Assembly (NCBI GenBank): GCA_020721745.1
Contig: DYMC01000019.1
Span: 1 to 20,240, forward strand
DNA: 20,240 nt
DNA from: Lentisphaera sp.
GTDB lineage: Bacteria; Verrucomicrobiota; Lentisphaeria; Victivallales; GWF2-50-93
Reading direction: 5' to 3'
Shown here: positions 1 to 6,330 of the stretch, piece by piece
Layout: each line of letters opens with the position of its first letter
Position numbering within the stretch: the first letter of the stretch is position 1
The notes under the pieces: generated by a model
Database searches by the model: none
Told to the model about the DNA's origin: nothing
The model's input: only the letters and a program-made list of their open reading frames with translations
Translations under genes and position numbers: made by a program

Positions 1-45
1 CGATGCCCTATCGGGATCGGGATCACGAGACTTGCGCGTCCGGAG

Positions 46-60
46 TTTTGCAATTAGCTC
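46..60. repeat. Possible end of a dispersed palindromic element (partial)
   Basis: The 15 bases TTTTGCAATTAGCTC match 13 of 15 with TTTTGCAACCAGCTC at 17332-17346, the right end of the structured element behind rho. Both mismatches are T/C transitions, and both copies are followed by a base and then GT. The rest of this copy would lie to the left, where the sequence differs or falls outside the window. This may be a chance match. Confidence 0.25.
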
Positions 61-67
61 TGTTCAA

Positions 68-108
68 GTAAATATTCACTGAAATGACGGGGTTCAGTGA
101 ATATTTAC
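68..108 (-). terminator. Perfect 16-bp stem-loop at the 3' end of the ferritin gene
   Basis: Arms 68-83 (GTAAATATTCACTGAA) and 93-108 are perfectly complementary with a 9-base loop. The stem overlaps the TAA stop of the ferritin gene (105-107). It is AT-rich and has no clear U-tract after it on the minus strand, so it is not a classical intrinsic terminator. It may act in mRNA 3'-end protection or as a second regulator site, because one arm resembles the palindrome upstream of the gene. Confidence 0.45.
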
Positions 109-608
109 CTTCCGCCAATCTTGAGCATGACGTCGAGGTCTTCCATTTCGGCCTGGAGGTCTTCTTCGTGCTCGACCTCGTCCTGGAGAATCTGGAGGAC
201 GATGTTGTATGTGACCGGGTCCTTGCCTTCGGTGAGCTTCACGAGTTTCCTGTATGTCTCGATGGCGCACTGTTCGCCTTTTATGTTCTGTTCGAGGACG
301 TCCTTGACGAAGGGGTTGTCCGGGGCATCGTATCCGCAGTTGCTGTGCTTATACCAGTCTTCCGGTTTCGTGATGGGTGTGCCGCCGAGCTGGATGATTC
401 TGATCGAGATCATGTCCGCATGCCGGAGTTCATCGGCTGCGTGCTGGGTGAGTTCGGCGATTACGGCCTCCTTCATGGGGCCTTTCACGACCTTTGCACC
501 TATCCAATACTGGTAGTATGCGAGCCATTCGTCGCAGAACGCCTTGTTGAGGATCGCCACCAGCTTCTTGACATCCATGTCCACGATCTGGATTCCCTTC
601 GTTCCCAT
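105..608 (-). CDS. DPS-like ferritin / bacterioferritin-related protein
   Basis: A 167-aa ferritin-like four-helix protein expected to oxidise and store iron in the cytoplasm and to limit peroxide damage. Ferroxidase-type residues are visible: E27 in DEWLAYYQY, E60 and H63 in DELRHAD, E117 in CAIETY, and E144 with H147 in DEVEHEED. Two cysteines, C91 (NCGY) and C114 (CAIE), sit where thermostable DPS-like (DPSL) ferritins such as the Bacteroides fragilis one carry an active-site cysteine pair; the overall reading also resembles that protein. The start is supported by AAAGGAGA about 6 bases upstream. The gene is monocistronic, with a perfect 14-bp palindrome at 648-661 upstream and a strong stem-loop at its stop codon. 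A rubrerythrin-like member is less likely because there is no rubredoxin tail. Confidence 0.88.
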   Translation of the reverse strand: MGTKGIQIVDMDVKKLVAILNKAFCDEWLAYYQYWIGAKVVKGPMKEAVIAELTQHAADELRHADMISIRIIQLGGTPITKPEDWYKHSNCGYDAPDNPFVKDVLEQNIKGEQCAIETYRKLVKLTEGKDPVTYNIVLQILQDEVEHEEDLQAEMEDLDVMLKIGGR

Positions 609-647
609 GATGATCTCCTTTCTTTTTATTGAGTGGCTGTTTCAAAA

Positions 648-661
648 AGTGAATATTCACT
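648..661. promoter_or_regulatory. 14-bp palindrome, likely operator for the ferritin gene
   Basis: AGTGAATATTCACT is a perfect palindrome 40 bp upstream of the ferritin start codon. The sequence AGTGAATATTTACC at the other end of the gene (97-110) matches it in 12 of 14 positions. It does not fit a classical Fur or PerR box. No confident -35/-10 pair could be placed, so its position relative to the transcription start is unknown. Confidence 0.5.
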
Positions 662-678
662 CCATGGATTCGTCCGTT

Positions 679-963
679 CTACGGAATGACGTTGATAGTC
701 GTCGCATCCTTAGGTCTTTGCACCTTGGTCCCATTCTTGAGTTCGAAGGATGCATCCGCTTCGCCTTCGAGCTTGAGGATGGCATCGGCTATTTTCACGA
801 GAGACGGTTTGTTCGATTTGACAAGGAATATTTGTTTGTCGGGATCCAGAAGTATCATGATGTAGCCATAATACTTGTAGCCGTATCGGACGCTGTTTGT
901 GTTGTTGTATTCGGCCCTGGCCTCTATTTTTTCTTCGTATTTCCCCCTTGCCTCGATGTTCAA
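679..963 (-). CDS. C-terminal part of the frame-split membrane-anchored protein (-1 frame)
   Basis: This 94-codon frame has only a TTG as a possible start (963-961), overlapping the TGA of the preceding frame, with no clear ribosome binding site. It reads as the second half of a beta-rich domain begun in the upstream frame, with the segment NSVRYGYKYYGYIMILLD followed by a short C-terminal tail. A -1 slip on the A AAA AAG heptamer at 972-978 gives the junction ILEKK-EKVLNIEARGKY and one continuous protein of about 562 aa. Independent translation from TTG by termination-reinitiation is the alternative; a frameshift mutation or an assembly error in the seven-A run is another. The gene ends 70 bp before the ferritin start. 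Function unknown. Confidence 0.6.
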   Translation of the reverse strand: MNIEARGKYEEKIEARAEYNNTNSVRYGYKYYGYIMILLDPDKQIFLVKSNKPSLVKIADAILKLEGEADASFELKNGTKVQRPKDATTINVIP

Positions 964-2366
964 GACTTTCTCTTTTTTTCCAGGATGGAGTAGACATCCT
1001 TGCTGGTGACGTGGCTGCCTACGATCATGGAGTGGAGGGTGTAATTGTTCAGAGGGAGCTTGAAATGGTTGTTGGCGACCCTTACTGTGAACTCGATTTT
1101 CTGAACCCTGTCGTCGTAATCAGCGCCCTCGAATCTTTTCTTTTTGAATACTGACGCGTCCAGGACGATATCCCCTTTCGAGAATTTGAGGTTGTCCTCC
1201 TCTTTTGCTGGGGCGGGTGTTTTCTGGTTCTGTTCTTTTTCGTTGGCAGCAGCCTGTTCCCTGGTGTCTGATGCGATGGTTTCGAGCCTTTCCGAAAGCT
1301 GGTCGCTGATGATAGTTCCATCCGGGATGCATTTTGCGGCCGAGTCCCAATTTTTCTCTTTAACAGCATTCACCAATGATGCCAGCGCAAGCGCCTGGGG
1401 GGATAATTTGTCATTCAATATTCTTATTTTCTCCTCCCATGGGATGTCCTTCGTGCCGAAATTTATGGTGGCGGCCACCTTTCCCACCTGTCTCTTCCCG
1501 GACAAGGAGCCATCGTCGTTGATTTTTCCAGTCAAGGAGATGGTTTTGGGTTTGTTTCCATGGATGATTTTTAGCTTCATGCCGTCGGCTTTCGAGAGGG
1601 CATCCATGAGTGTCTCGTCGAACTTGGCCACCTCCCGGATGGTTTTGGCGATGTCCGAAAATTGCGCCGCGAGTTCCTTGTCGGAGAGCTTGTCCAGAAC
1701 GGAGAGTGCTCCCGGGATATCTGCCGCGAGGATGCATTCGACGATTTTTGTCAGTGTGTCCTGTTTGAGTTTTTCAGCATCGGCGAGTTTTTTTTCCTGG
1801 ATGGACTTGAGTTCCGAGAGGTAATTCTTGCTCATGAGATTTCTGGCATCTTTCGTTTCGGATGCGAAAGGCCCGTTATATCCGGAACAGAGTTCGGCGG
1901 CTTTTTCGAGCCCAGCTTTTTCCGCAAGTTCGGCAGCTTTTTGCCTTATGTCCGCCAGAATTTCATTGATGGCCTTGGCCTTCAACTCCTTTGCCTTGGC
2001 GATTTCTTCGTTGGCGGATTCCAGATATTTGCCGGAGGGCCATTGGCGGATGAACTCTTCGAGCACAGCGACAGCCTCGTCGTATTTCTTGTCTTGCGCG
2101 AGCGCTGTCGTCCTGTCCGTCGTCTGCTTCCATGCGTTGTCCTGGGCTCGCAACGCCTCGATTTGTTCGAGTTCCTTTGCGGCCTTTTCTCTTTCGATTT
2201 TTTCTTTTTCGGCCCGTGCTCTTGCGGCGGCCTCCCTTTTCTGGGCGAGTATCAGGTGGACGACGATGATCAGGAGGACGAGGAGGACGACGCAGGAAAC
2301 TGCCGTGAGTTTCATGCTTGCGTTTTTCTTTGTTTTCGGATTCGGGACTGGTGCAGATGGTGGCAT
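960..2366 (-). CDS. Membrane-anchored coiled-coil protein of unknown function (0-frame part)
   Basis: A 468-aa product by the chosen start. A short Pro/Lys-rich cytoplasmic N-terminus is followed by one transmembrane segment (LTAVSCVVLLVLLIIVVHLI), a long Ala/Glu/Lys-rich predicted coiled coil, TPR-like helical stretches, and a beta-type region containing KLKIIHGNKPKTISLTGKI. It ends in GDIVLDASVF...VYSILEKKRKS, which looks like half of a domain continued in the -1 frame at 679-963. The longer start at 2381 is less likely: it lies only about 11 bp behind a strong -10 (2393-2398), whereas ATG at 2366 has GGGGA at a usable distance. The likely role is envelope-associated, facing the periplasm; I do not recognise a named family. 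The pattern resembles proteins of Verrucomicrobia/Lentisphaerae that I cannot name. Confidence 0.7.
   Translation of the reverse strand: MPPSAPVPNPKTKKNASMKLTAVSCVVLLVLLIIVVHLILAQKREAAARARAEKEKIEREKAAKELEQIEALRAQDNAWKQTTDRTTALAQDKKYDEAVAVLEEFIRQWPSGKYLESANEEIAKAKELKAKAINEILADIRQKAAELAEKAGLEKAAELCSGYNGPFASETKDARNLMSKNYLSELKSIQEKKLADAEKLKQDTLTKIVECILAADIPGALSVLDKLSDKELAAQFSDIAKTIREVAKFDETLMDALSKADGMKLKIIHGNKPKTISLTGKINDDGSLSGKRQVGKVAATINFGTKDIPWEEKIRILNDKLSPQALALASLVNAVKEKNWDSAAKCIPDGTIISDQLSERLETIASDTREQAAANEKEQNQKTPAPAKEEDNLKFSKGDIVLDASVFKKKRFEGADYDDRVQKIEFTVRVANNHFKLPLNNYTLHSMIVGSHVTSKDVYSILEKKRKS
972..978 (-). promoter_or_regulatory. Candidate -1 ribosomal frameshift site (A AAA AAG)
   Basis: On the minus strand the zero-frame codons are GAA AAA AAG AGA AAG TCT TGA, so the heptamer A AAA AAG is in the exact phase used by dnaX-type -1 frameshifting. 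The 0-frame stop follows after three more sense codons. After a -1 slip the reading enters the 679-963 frame. A purine-rich AAGGA lies about 16 nt upstream, further than in dnaX. I saw no strong downstream hairpin or pseudoknot. Confidence 0.5.
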
Positions 2367-2392
2367 GGCGCAATTCCCCATGTGATTTTGCT

Positions 2393-2420
2393 AATATACG
2401 GGCATAGGCCGTATTGTCAA
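2393..2420 (-). promoter_or_regulatory. Sigma70-like promoter with inverted repeat in the spacer
   Basis: On the minus strand a perfect -35 TTGACA (2420-2415), a 16-bp spacer and TATATT (2398-2393) drive the coiled-coil gene. The spacer region contains the inverted repeat ATACGG-N7-CCGTAT (2396-2401 and 2409-2414), a possible repressor site or a small hairpin. Confidence 0.65.
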
Positions 2421-2450
2421 GCCGTGTGGGGACTTCGCATCCGGGGGCTC

Positions 2451-4235
2451 CTATTCGAGGACGGCCTTTATTCTTCTGACACCTCTGCTGGAGCTTTCCT
2501 CCTTGAGGATGCGGAATTTGCCGAGTGATCCTGTGTTCTCGGCGTGCGGTCCGCCGCAGATCTCCTTGCTGAAGTCGCCTATGGAATAGACCTTGACCTT
2601 CTCGCCGTATTTCTCGACGAAGAGGCCGATGGCGCCATCTTCGAGCGCCTCCTGGACGGTTTTCTGCTCTATCGAGACGGGCATGTTTTTGGCGATGGCC
2701 TCGTTGACGATGGCCTGGACCTGGATGAGCTGGCTGTCCGTCATTTTCTCCGGGTGGGAGAAGTCGAACCTGAGTCTTTCAGGTGTGATGTTGGAGCCTT
2801 TCTGCTCGACATGTTCCCCGAGCACCGTTCTGAGGGCTTTGTGGAGCAGGTGTGTGGCGGTGTGCAGTTTGACCGTCATTTCGGAGCTGTCGGCGAGTCC
2901 GCCCTTGAACTTCTGCTCCGCGCCGGCGCGCGAAAGATCCTGATGTTTCCTATATGCCTCGGTGTATCCGTCCATATCCACGGAGAATCCTTTTTCAGCG
3001 GCCATTTCGACGGTGAGCTCGACGGGGAACCCGTATGTTTCATACAGATAGAATGCATTTCTTCCGCTGATCACCTTTTTCGTGACGTGGGCGGGGACGC
3101 GCGATATGAACTTCTCGAATTCTCTTGCCCCGTTGTCGAGGGTTTTGTGGAACTGCTCCTCCTCCCGGTCCATCTCCTCGCGAATATTTGCGGACTTGGC
3201 GGAGAGCTCGGGGTAGACATCGGAGTAGTTCGCAATCACGGCATCTGCGATTTTCGCACAGAAGGTTCCGGATATCCCCAGCTTTCTCGCCTGCATCACG
3301 GATCGCCGGATCAGGCGTCTGAGGACATAGGGCTGGTCCACGTTGCCCGGGGCGATTCCGTCGGCCATGATGAAGACTGCGGCGCGGAGATGGTCGGCTA
3401 CTATCCTGGCGGCGCGGTCGAGGAATGGGTCGGCTGACGACGGAATGGGTTTTCCGGCGATGGAGGAAAGTGCCTCGAAGATTGGGGCGAAGAGCTCGGT
3501 GTCGTAGCAGCTTGATTTTCCCTGCAGGATGGCTGCGACTCTTTCGACACCCATGCCAGTGTCAACGTTCTTCTGCTGCAGCGGGAGGAAGCGGCCATCC
3601 TTGGTCTTGTTGTATTGCATGAAGACATCGTTCCATATCTCGACCCAGGCCTTGTCGTCGGGAGAGAAGACGTGGGGAGGCTCTCCCTGTCCCGTCCAGA
3701 AGAACATCTCCGTGTCGGGGCCGCATGGGCCGCATTCTCCTGCAGGCCCCCACCAGTTGTCCTTCTTCGGGCGTCTTGCGATTCTGTTCTCCGGGATTCC
3801 GAGACGGAGCCAGGATTCCATGGCATCGGAGTCGAATGGGGCGTCGGAGTCTCCCTCGAAGACGGTGACGGCGAGCCTGTCGAGCGGAAGTCCGAGCCAT
3901 TGCTTCGATGTGAGGAATTCGAAACTGAACTCTATGGCTTCCTTCTTGAAGTAATCGCCGAGGGACCAGTTTCCGAGCATTTCGAAGAAGGTGAGGTGGA
4001 CGGGGTCGCCGACCTCGTCTATGTCGCCTGTCCTGATGCATTTCTGGAAGTTTGCCAGGCGTCTGCCGAGGGGATGCGGTTCTCCGAGGAGGAATGGGAC
4101 GAGAGGGTGCATTCCGGCGGTGGTGAAGAGGACGGTGGGGTCGTTCTCCGGGACCAGGGGTGCGCTTTTTATGACGGCGTGGCCCTTGCTCCTGAAGAAC
4201 TCGATGTATTTGCTTCTCAGTTCTGATGCTTTCAT
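2451..4235 (-). CDS. alaS: Alanyl-tRNA synthetase, short form
   Basis: Class II synthetase that charges tRNA-Ala in the cytoplasm. The 594-aa product shows the N-terminal catalytic core (PLVPENDPTVLFTTAGMHP, FQKCIRTGDIDEVG, FEMLGNWSLGDYFK, VDTGMGVERV), then the editing domain with H458-x3-H462 (HTATH) and C560-x3-H564 (CGGPHAENTG). It stops at GVRRIKAVLE, just after the editing domain, so the C-Ala domain is absent. The linker between core and editing domain is also short: the beta-barrel of about 90 residues found in E. coli AlaRS (876 aa) is missing. The start is ATG at 4235, overlapping by 4 bp (ATGA) the stop of the 85-aa gene upstream; the open frame extends further but that part reads as out-of-frame translation of that gene. 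Third gene of the ilvD unit. Confidence 0.95.
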   Translation of the reverse strand: MKASELRSKYIEFFRSKGHAVIKSAPLVPENDPTVLFTTAGMHPLVPFLLGEPHPLGRRLANFQKCIRTGDIDEVGDPVHLTFFEMLGNWSLGDYFKKEAIEFSFEFLTSKQWLGLPLDRLAVTVFEGDSDAPFDSDAMESWLRLGIPENRIARRPKKDNWWGPAGECGPCGPDTEMFFWTGQGEPPHVFSPDDKAWVEIWNDVFMQYNKTKDGRFLPLQQKNVDTGMGVERVAAILQGKSSCYDTELFAPIFEALSSIAGKPIPSSADPFLDRAARIVADHLRAAVFIMADGIAPGNVDQPYVLRRLIRRSVMQARKLGISGTFCAKIADAVIANYSDVYPELSAKSANIREEMDREEEQFHKTLDNGAREFEKFISRVPAHVTKKVISGRNAFYLYETYGFPVELTVEMAAEKGFSVDMDGYTEAYRKHQDLSRAGAEQKFKGGLADSSEMTVKLHTATHLLHKALRTVLGEHVEQKGSNITPERLRFDFSHPEKMTDSQLIQVQAIVNEAIAKNMPVSIEQKTVQEALEDGAIGLFVEKYGEKVKVYSIGDFSKEICGGPHAENTGSLGKFRILKEESSSRGVRRIKAVLE

Positions 4236-4489
4236 TTCACTATTGAGTCGGAGATTATCTCCACGAACTCCTCCTTGCTCAAGTCGGCGATGGTCTTGCC
4301 CTTCGCCGATATTTTTTCGTTGAACTTGACGGCGGTCTCGGTCATCTTGTCGTGGGTCTCCTCGGAGCCGCCGAGGAGGCGGAAGTTGTCTCCTTTGGTC
4401 ACTCGGACGTGGCCGTCGCTGGAGTCGAGCCCGAGCCCGAGCAGGATTCCGTGGTTTTTCCCCTGTTTTCCTTTTCCTTCGAGTTTCAT
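4232..4489 (-). CDS. Conserved small protein, unknown function (ilvD-alaS linker gene)
   Basis: An 85-aa hydrophilic protein without signal peptide or membrane segment. It contains the blocks LLGLGLDSSDGHVRVTKGDN and FRLLGGSEETHDKMTETAVKF, then a helical C-terminus with ADLSKEEFVEII. Its start ATG shares one base with the ilvD stop (TGATG) and its stop overlaps the alaS start (ATGA), so translation is coupled on both sides, which strongly supports it being real. I recall similar small proteins with LGLGLD...GGSEETH blocks in Planctomycetes and relatives, without a known function; that is memory, not a search. A role linked to translation is only suggested by position. Confidence 0.8.
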   Translation of the reverse strand: MKLEGKGKQGKNHGILLGLGLDSSDGHVRVTKGDNFRLLGGSEETHDKMTETAVKFNEKISAKGKTIADLSKEEFVEIISDSIVK

Positions 4490-6159
4490 CAGATGTCCCC
4501 GAGGACGGCTCCCGTGTCGGCGCTGCTTGCGAATTTCGCATATCTTGCGAGCCATCCGCCCTTTACCTTTGGCGGAGGGGGTGTCCATGAGGCGCGTCTT
4601 CTGGATATTTCGGCTTCGTCCACTTCCAGACGTATGCTCCGTTCCGGGATGTCTATTGAGATCATGTCGCCATCCTTCACCAGCGCGATGAGGCCGCCGG
4701 ATGCCGCTTCGGGGCTGACGTGCCCGATGCATGCGCCGCGTGTTCCGCCGCTGAATCTGCCGTCGGTGATGAGTGCGACGCTTTCGCCGAGACCTCTTCC
4801 CATGATGTAGCTGGTCGGGGCGAGCATTTCCTGCATTCCCGGGCCGCCTCTGGGGCCTTCGTATCTGATGACGACGACATCGCCGGCCTTGACCCTGCCT
4901 TGGAGGATTCCTGCGCAAGCGTCCTCCTGGCTTTCGAATATGACGGCCGGCCCTCTATGTTTGAGCATGGTCTGCGAGACTCCTGCGGTTTTGACGACAG
5001 AGCCTTTCTCTGCGAGGTTTCCGAAGAGGAAGGCGAGTCCGCCGTCCTTGCTGTAGGCATTGTCGAGCGTGCGTATGACGGTGCCGTCCGGGGCCTTGGC
5101 TCTTGATATGACTTTCCCGAGCTTTGCGCCCGATACTGTGGTGCAATCGAGGTTGAGCGAGCCGGTCCTGGCGGTTTCCTTGAGTATTGCGCTTATGCCC
5201 CCTGCCCTGTCCACGTCCTCGATATGAAAGTGGCTTGAGGGCGAGACTTTGCAGATGTTGGGGGTTGTCCTGCTTATGGCGTCTATTTTTTTGAGGTCGA
5301 GATCGAGTCCGGCCTCTTTCGCGACAGCGAGTCCGTGGAGGACAGTGTTTGTGCTTCCGCCCATGGCCATGTCGAGGGCGAATGCGTTCATGAAAGCGGC
5401 TTCGGTGGCGATGTCTCTGGGGAGGGGGCCGCCGCTGATGGCCATTTCTACGATGCGTTTCGCGGCTTTTCTCCAGATTTTCCTCCTTGCGGGGTCCTCG
5501 GCGAGGACGGTTCCGTTGCCGGGCAGAGCGATGCCAAGTGCCTCGCAGAGGCAGTTCATGCTGTTGGCGGTGAACATGCCGGAGCAGGAGCCCGGGCCTG
5601 GACATGCGCAGTTCTCGATATCTTCGAGGTCGGTCTCGGTCCTGGTGCCGCTTTTGACCTGCCCGACGCCCTCGAAGACGGAGATGAGGTCGCATACTTT
5701 TCCATCAGGGGTTTTCCCGGCGGCCATTGGGCCTCCCGAGGCGAAAATTGCCGGGATATTGACCCGCATGGCGGCCATGAGCATTCCCGGGATGATCTTG
5801 TCGCAGTTCGGGATGCAGATGACGGCGTCGAAGCAGTGGGCTCTCAGCATGGACTCGACGGAGTCGGCGATGATCTCTCTGCTCGGGAGGGAGAATTTCA
5901 TGCCGTCGTGTCCCATGGCTATTCCGTCGCAGATGGCTATGGTGTTGAATTCGAAGGGGACTCCACCGGCCTTTCTGATTTCGTTGCAGACCATCTTTCC
6001 GACCTTGTCCAGCCGGCAGTGTCCCGGGACCACGTTGGTGTAGGAGTTGCAGACGGCGATGAACGGCTTGTCCATGTCATCATTTTTCACTCCTGTGGCT
6101 CGGAGGAGGGAGCGGTGCGGGGCCCGTTCGAGTCCCTTCTTTATCATGTCGCTGTTCAT
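4489..6159 (-). CDS. ilvD: Dihydroxy-acid dehydratase
   Basis: A 556-aa IlvD/Edd-family iron-sulfur enzyme that dehydrates 2,3-dihydroxy-isovalerate and 2,3-dihydroxy-3-methylvalerate to the 2-oxo acids in valine, isoleucine and leucine synthesis. Family blocks are NCDKIIPGMLMA (C119), ENCACPGPGSCSGMFTANS (C186 and C192 region), SLPSREIIADSVE and TDGRFSGGTRG. Near residue 46 it reads VVPGHCRL, like the E. coli enzyme, rather than the TPCN type of plant and mycobacterial [2Fe-2S] enzymes, so an oxygen-sensitive [4Fe-4S] cluster is inferred. The start is supported by GAGGA about 9 bases upstream. First gene of an overlapping unit with the 85-aa gene and alaS; divergent from ffh. No other ilv gene is nearby. 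Confidence 0.95.
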   Translation of the reverse strand: MNSDMIKKGLERAPHRSLLRATGVKNDDMDKPFIAVCNSYTNVVPGHCRLDKVGKMVCNEIRKAGGVPFEFNTIAICDGIAMGHDGMKFSLPSREIIADSVESMLRAHCFDAVICIPNCDKIIPGMLMAAMRVNIPAIFASGGPMAAGKTPDGKVCDLISVFEGVGQVKSGTRTETDLEDIENCACPGPGSCSGMFTANSMNCLCEALGIALPGNGTVLAEDPARRKIWRKAAKRIVEMAISGGPLPRDIATEAAFMNAFALDMAMGGSTNTVLHGLAVAKEAGLDLDLKKIDAISRTTPNICKVSPSSHFHIEDVDRAGGISAILKETARTGSLNLDCTTVSGAKLGKVISRAKAPDGTVIRTLDNAYSKDGGLAFLFGNLAEKGSVVKTAGVSQTMLKHRGPAVIFESQEDACAGILQGRVKAGDVVVIRYEGPRGGPGMQEMLAPTSYIMGRGLGESVALITDGRFSGGTRGACIGHVSPEAASGGLIALVKDGDMISIDIPERSIRLEVDEAEISRRRASWTPPPPKVKGGWLARYAKFASSADTGAVLGDI

Positions 6160-6213
6160 TTTTCGAGTCCTCGTGTTGATTTATGTTGCAATAAAGTTAT
6201 GTTAAGCGGTTTC

Positions 6214-6239
6214 TTCCGTTTTCAAATAGACAAACGGAA
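6214..6239. repeat. 8-bp inverted repeat between ilvD and ffh
   Basis: TTCCGTTT (6214-6221) and AAACGGAA (6232-6239) are perfect inverted copies with a 10-base AT-rich spacer, in the 171-bp divergent region. It could be an operator for ilvD or ffh. No convincing promoter pair was placed for either gene. Confidence 0.4.
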
Positions 6240-6330
6240 TGGAATTTAGCACGGGAAGCGGAAATTTCATCAATTGCAAGCGATAAAAAGGGCGGAAATT
6301 CTTTTTTTCCCCGATAAAATGGTGTTTTCG

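Noticed and set aside
84..632. 182-codon plus-strand open frame over the ferritin gene
   Set aside because: Antisense shadow of a clearly recognisable ferritin; no ribosome binding site and no family resemblance.
4236..4541. N-terminal extension of alaS by about 102 codons
   Set aside because: Arg/Pro-rich out-of-frame translation of the 85-aa gene and ilvD; the family N-terminus starts at 4235.
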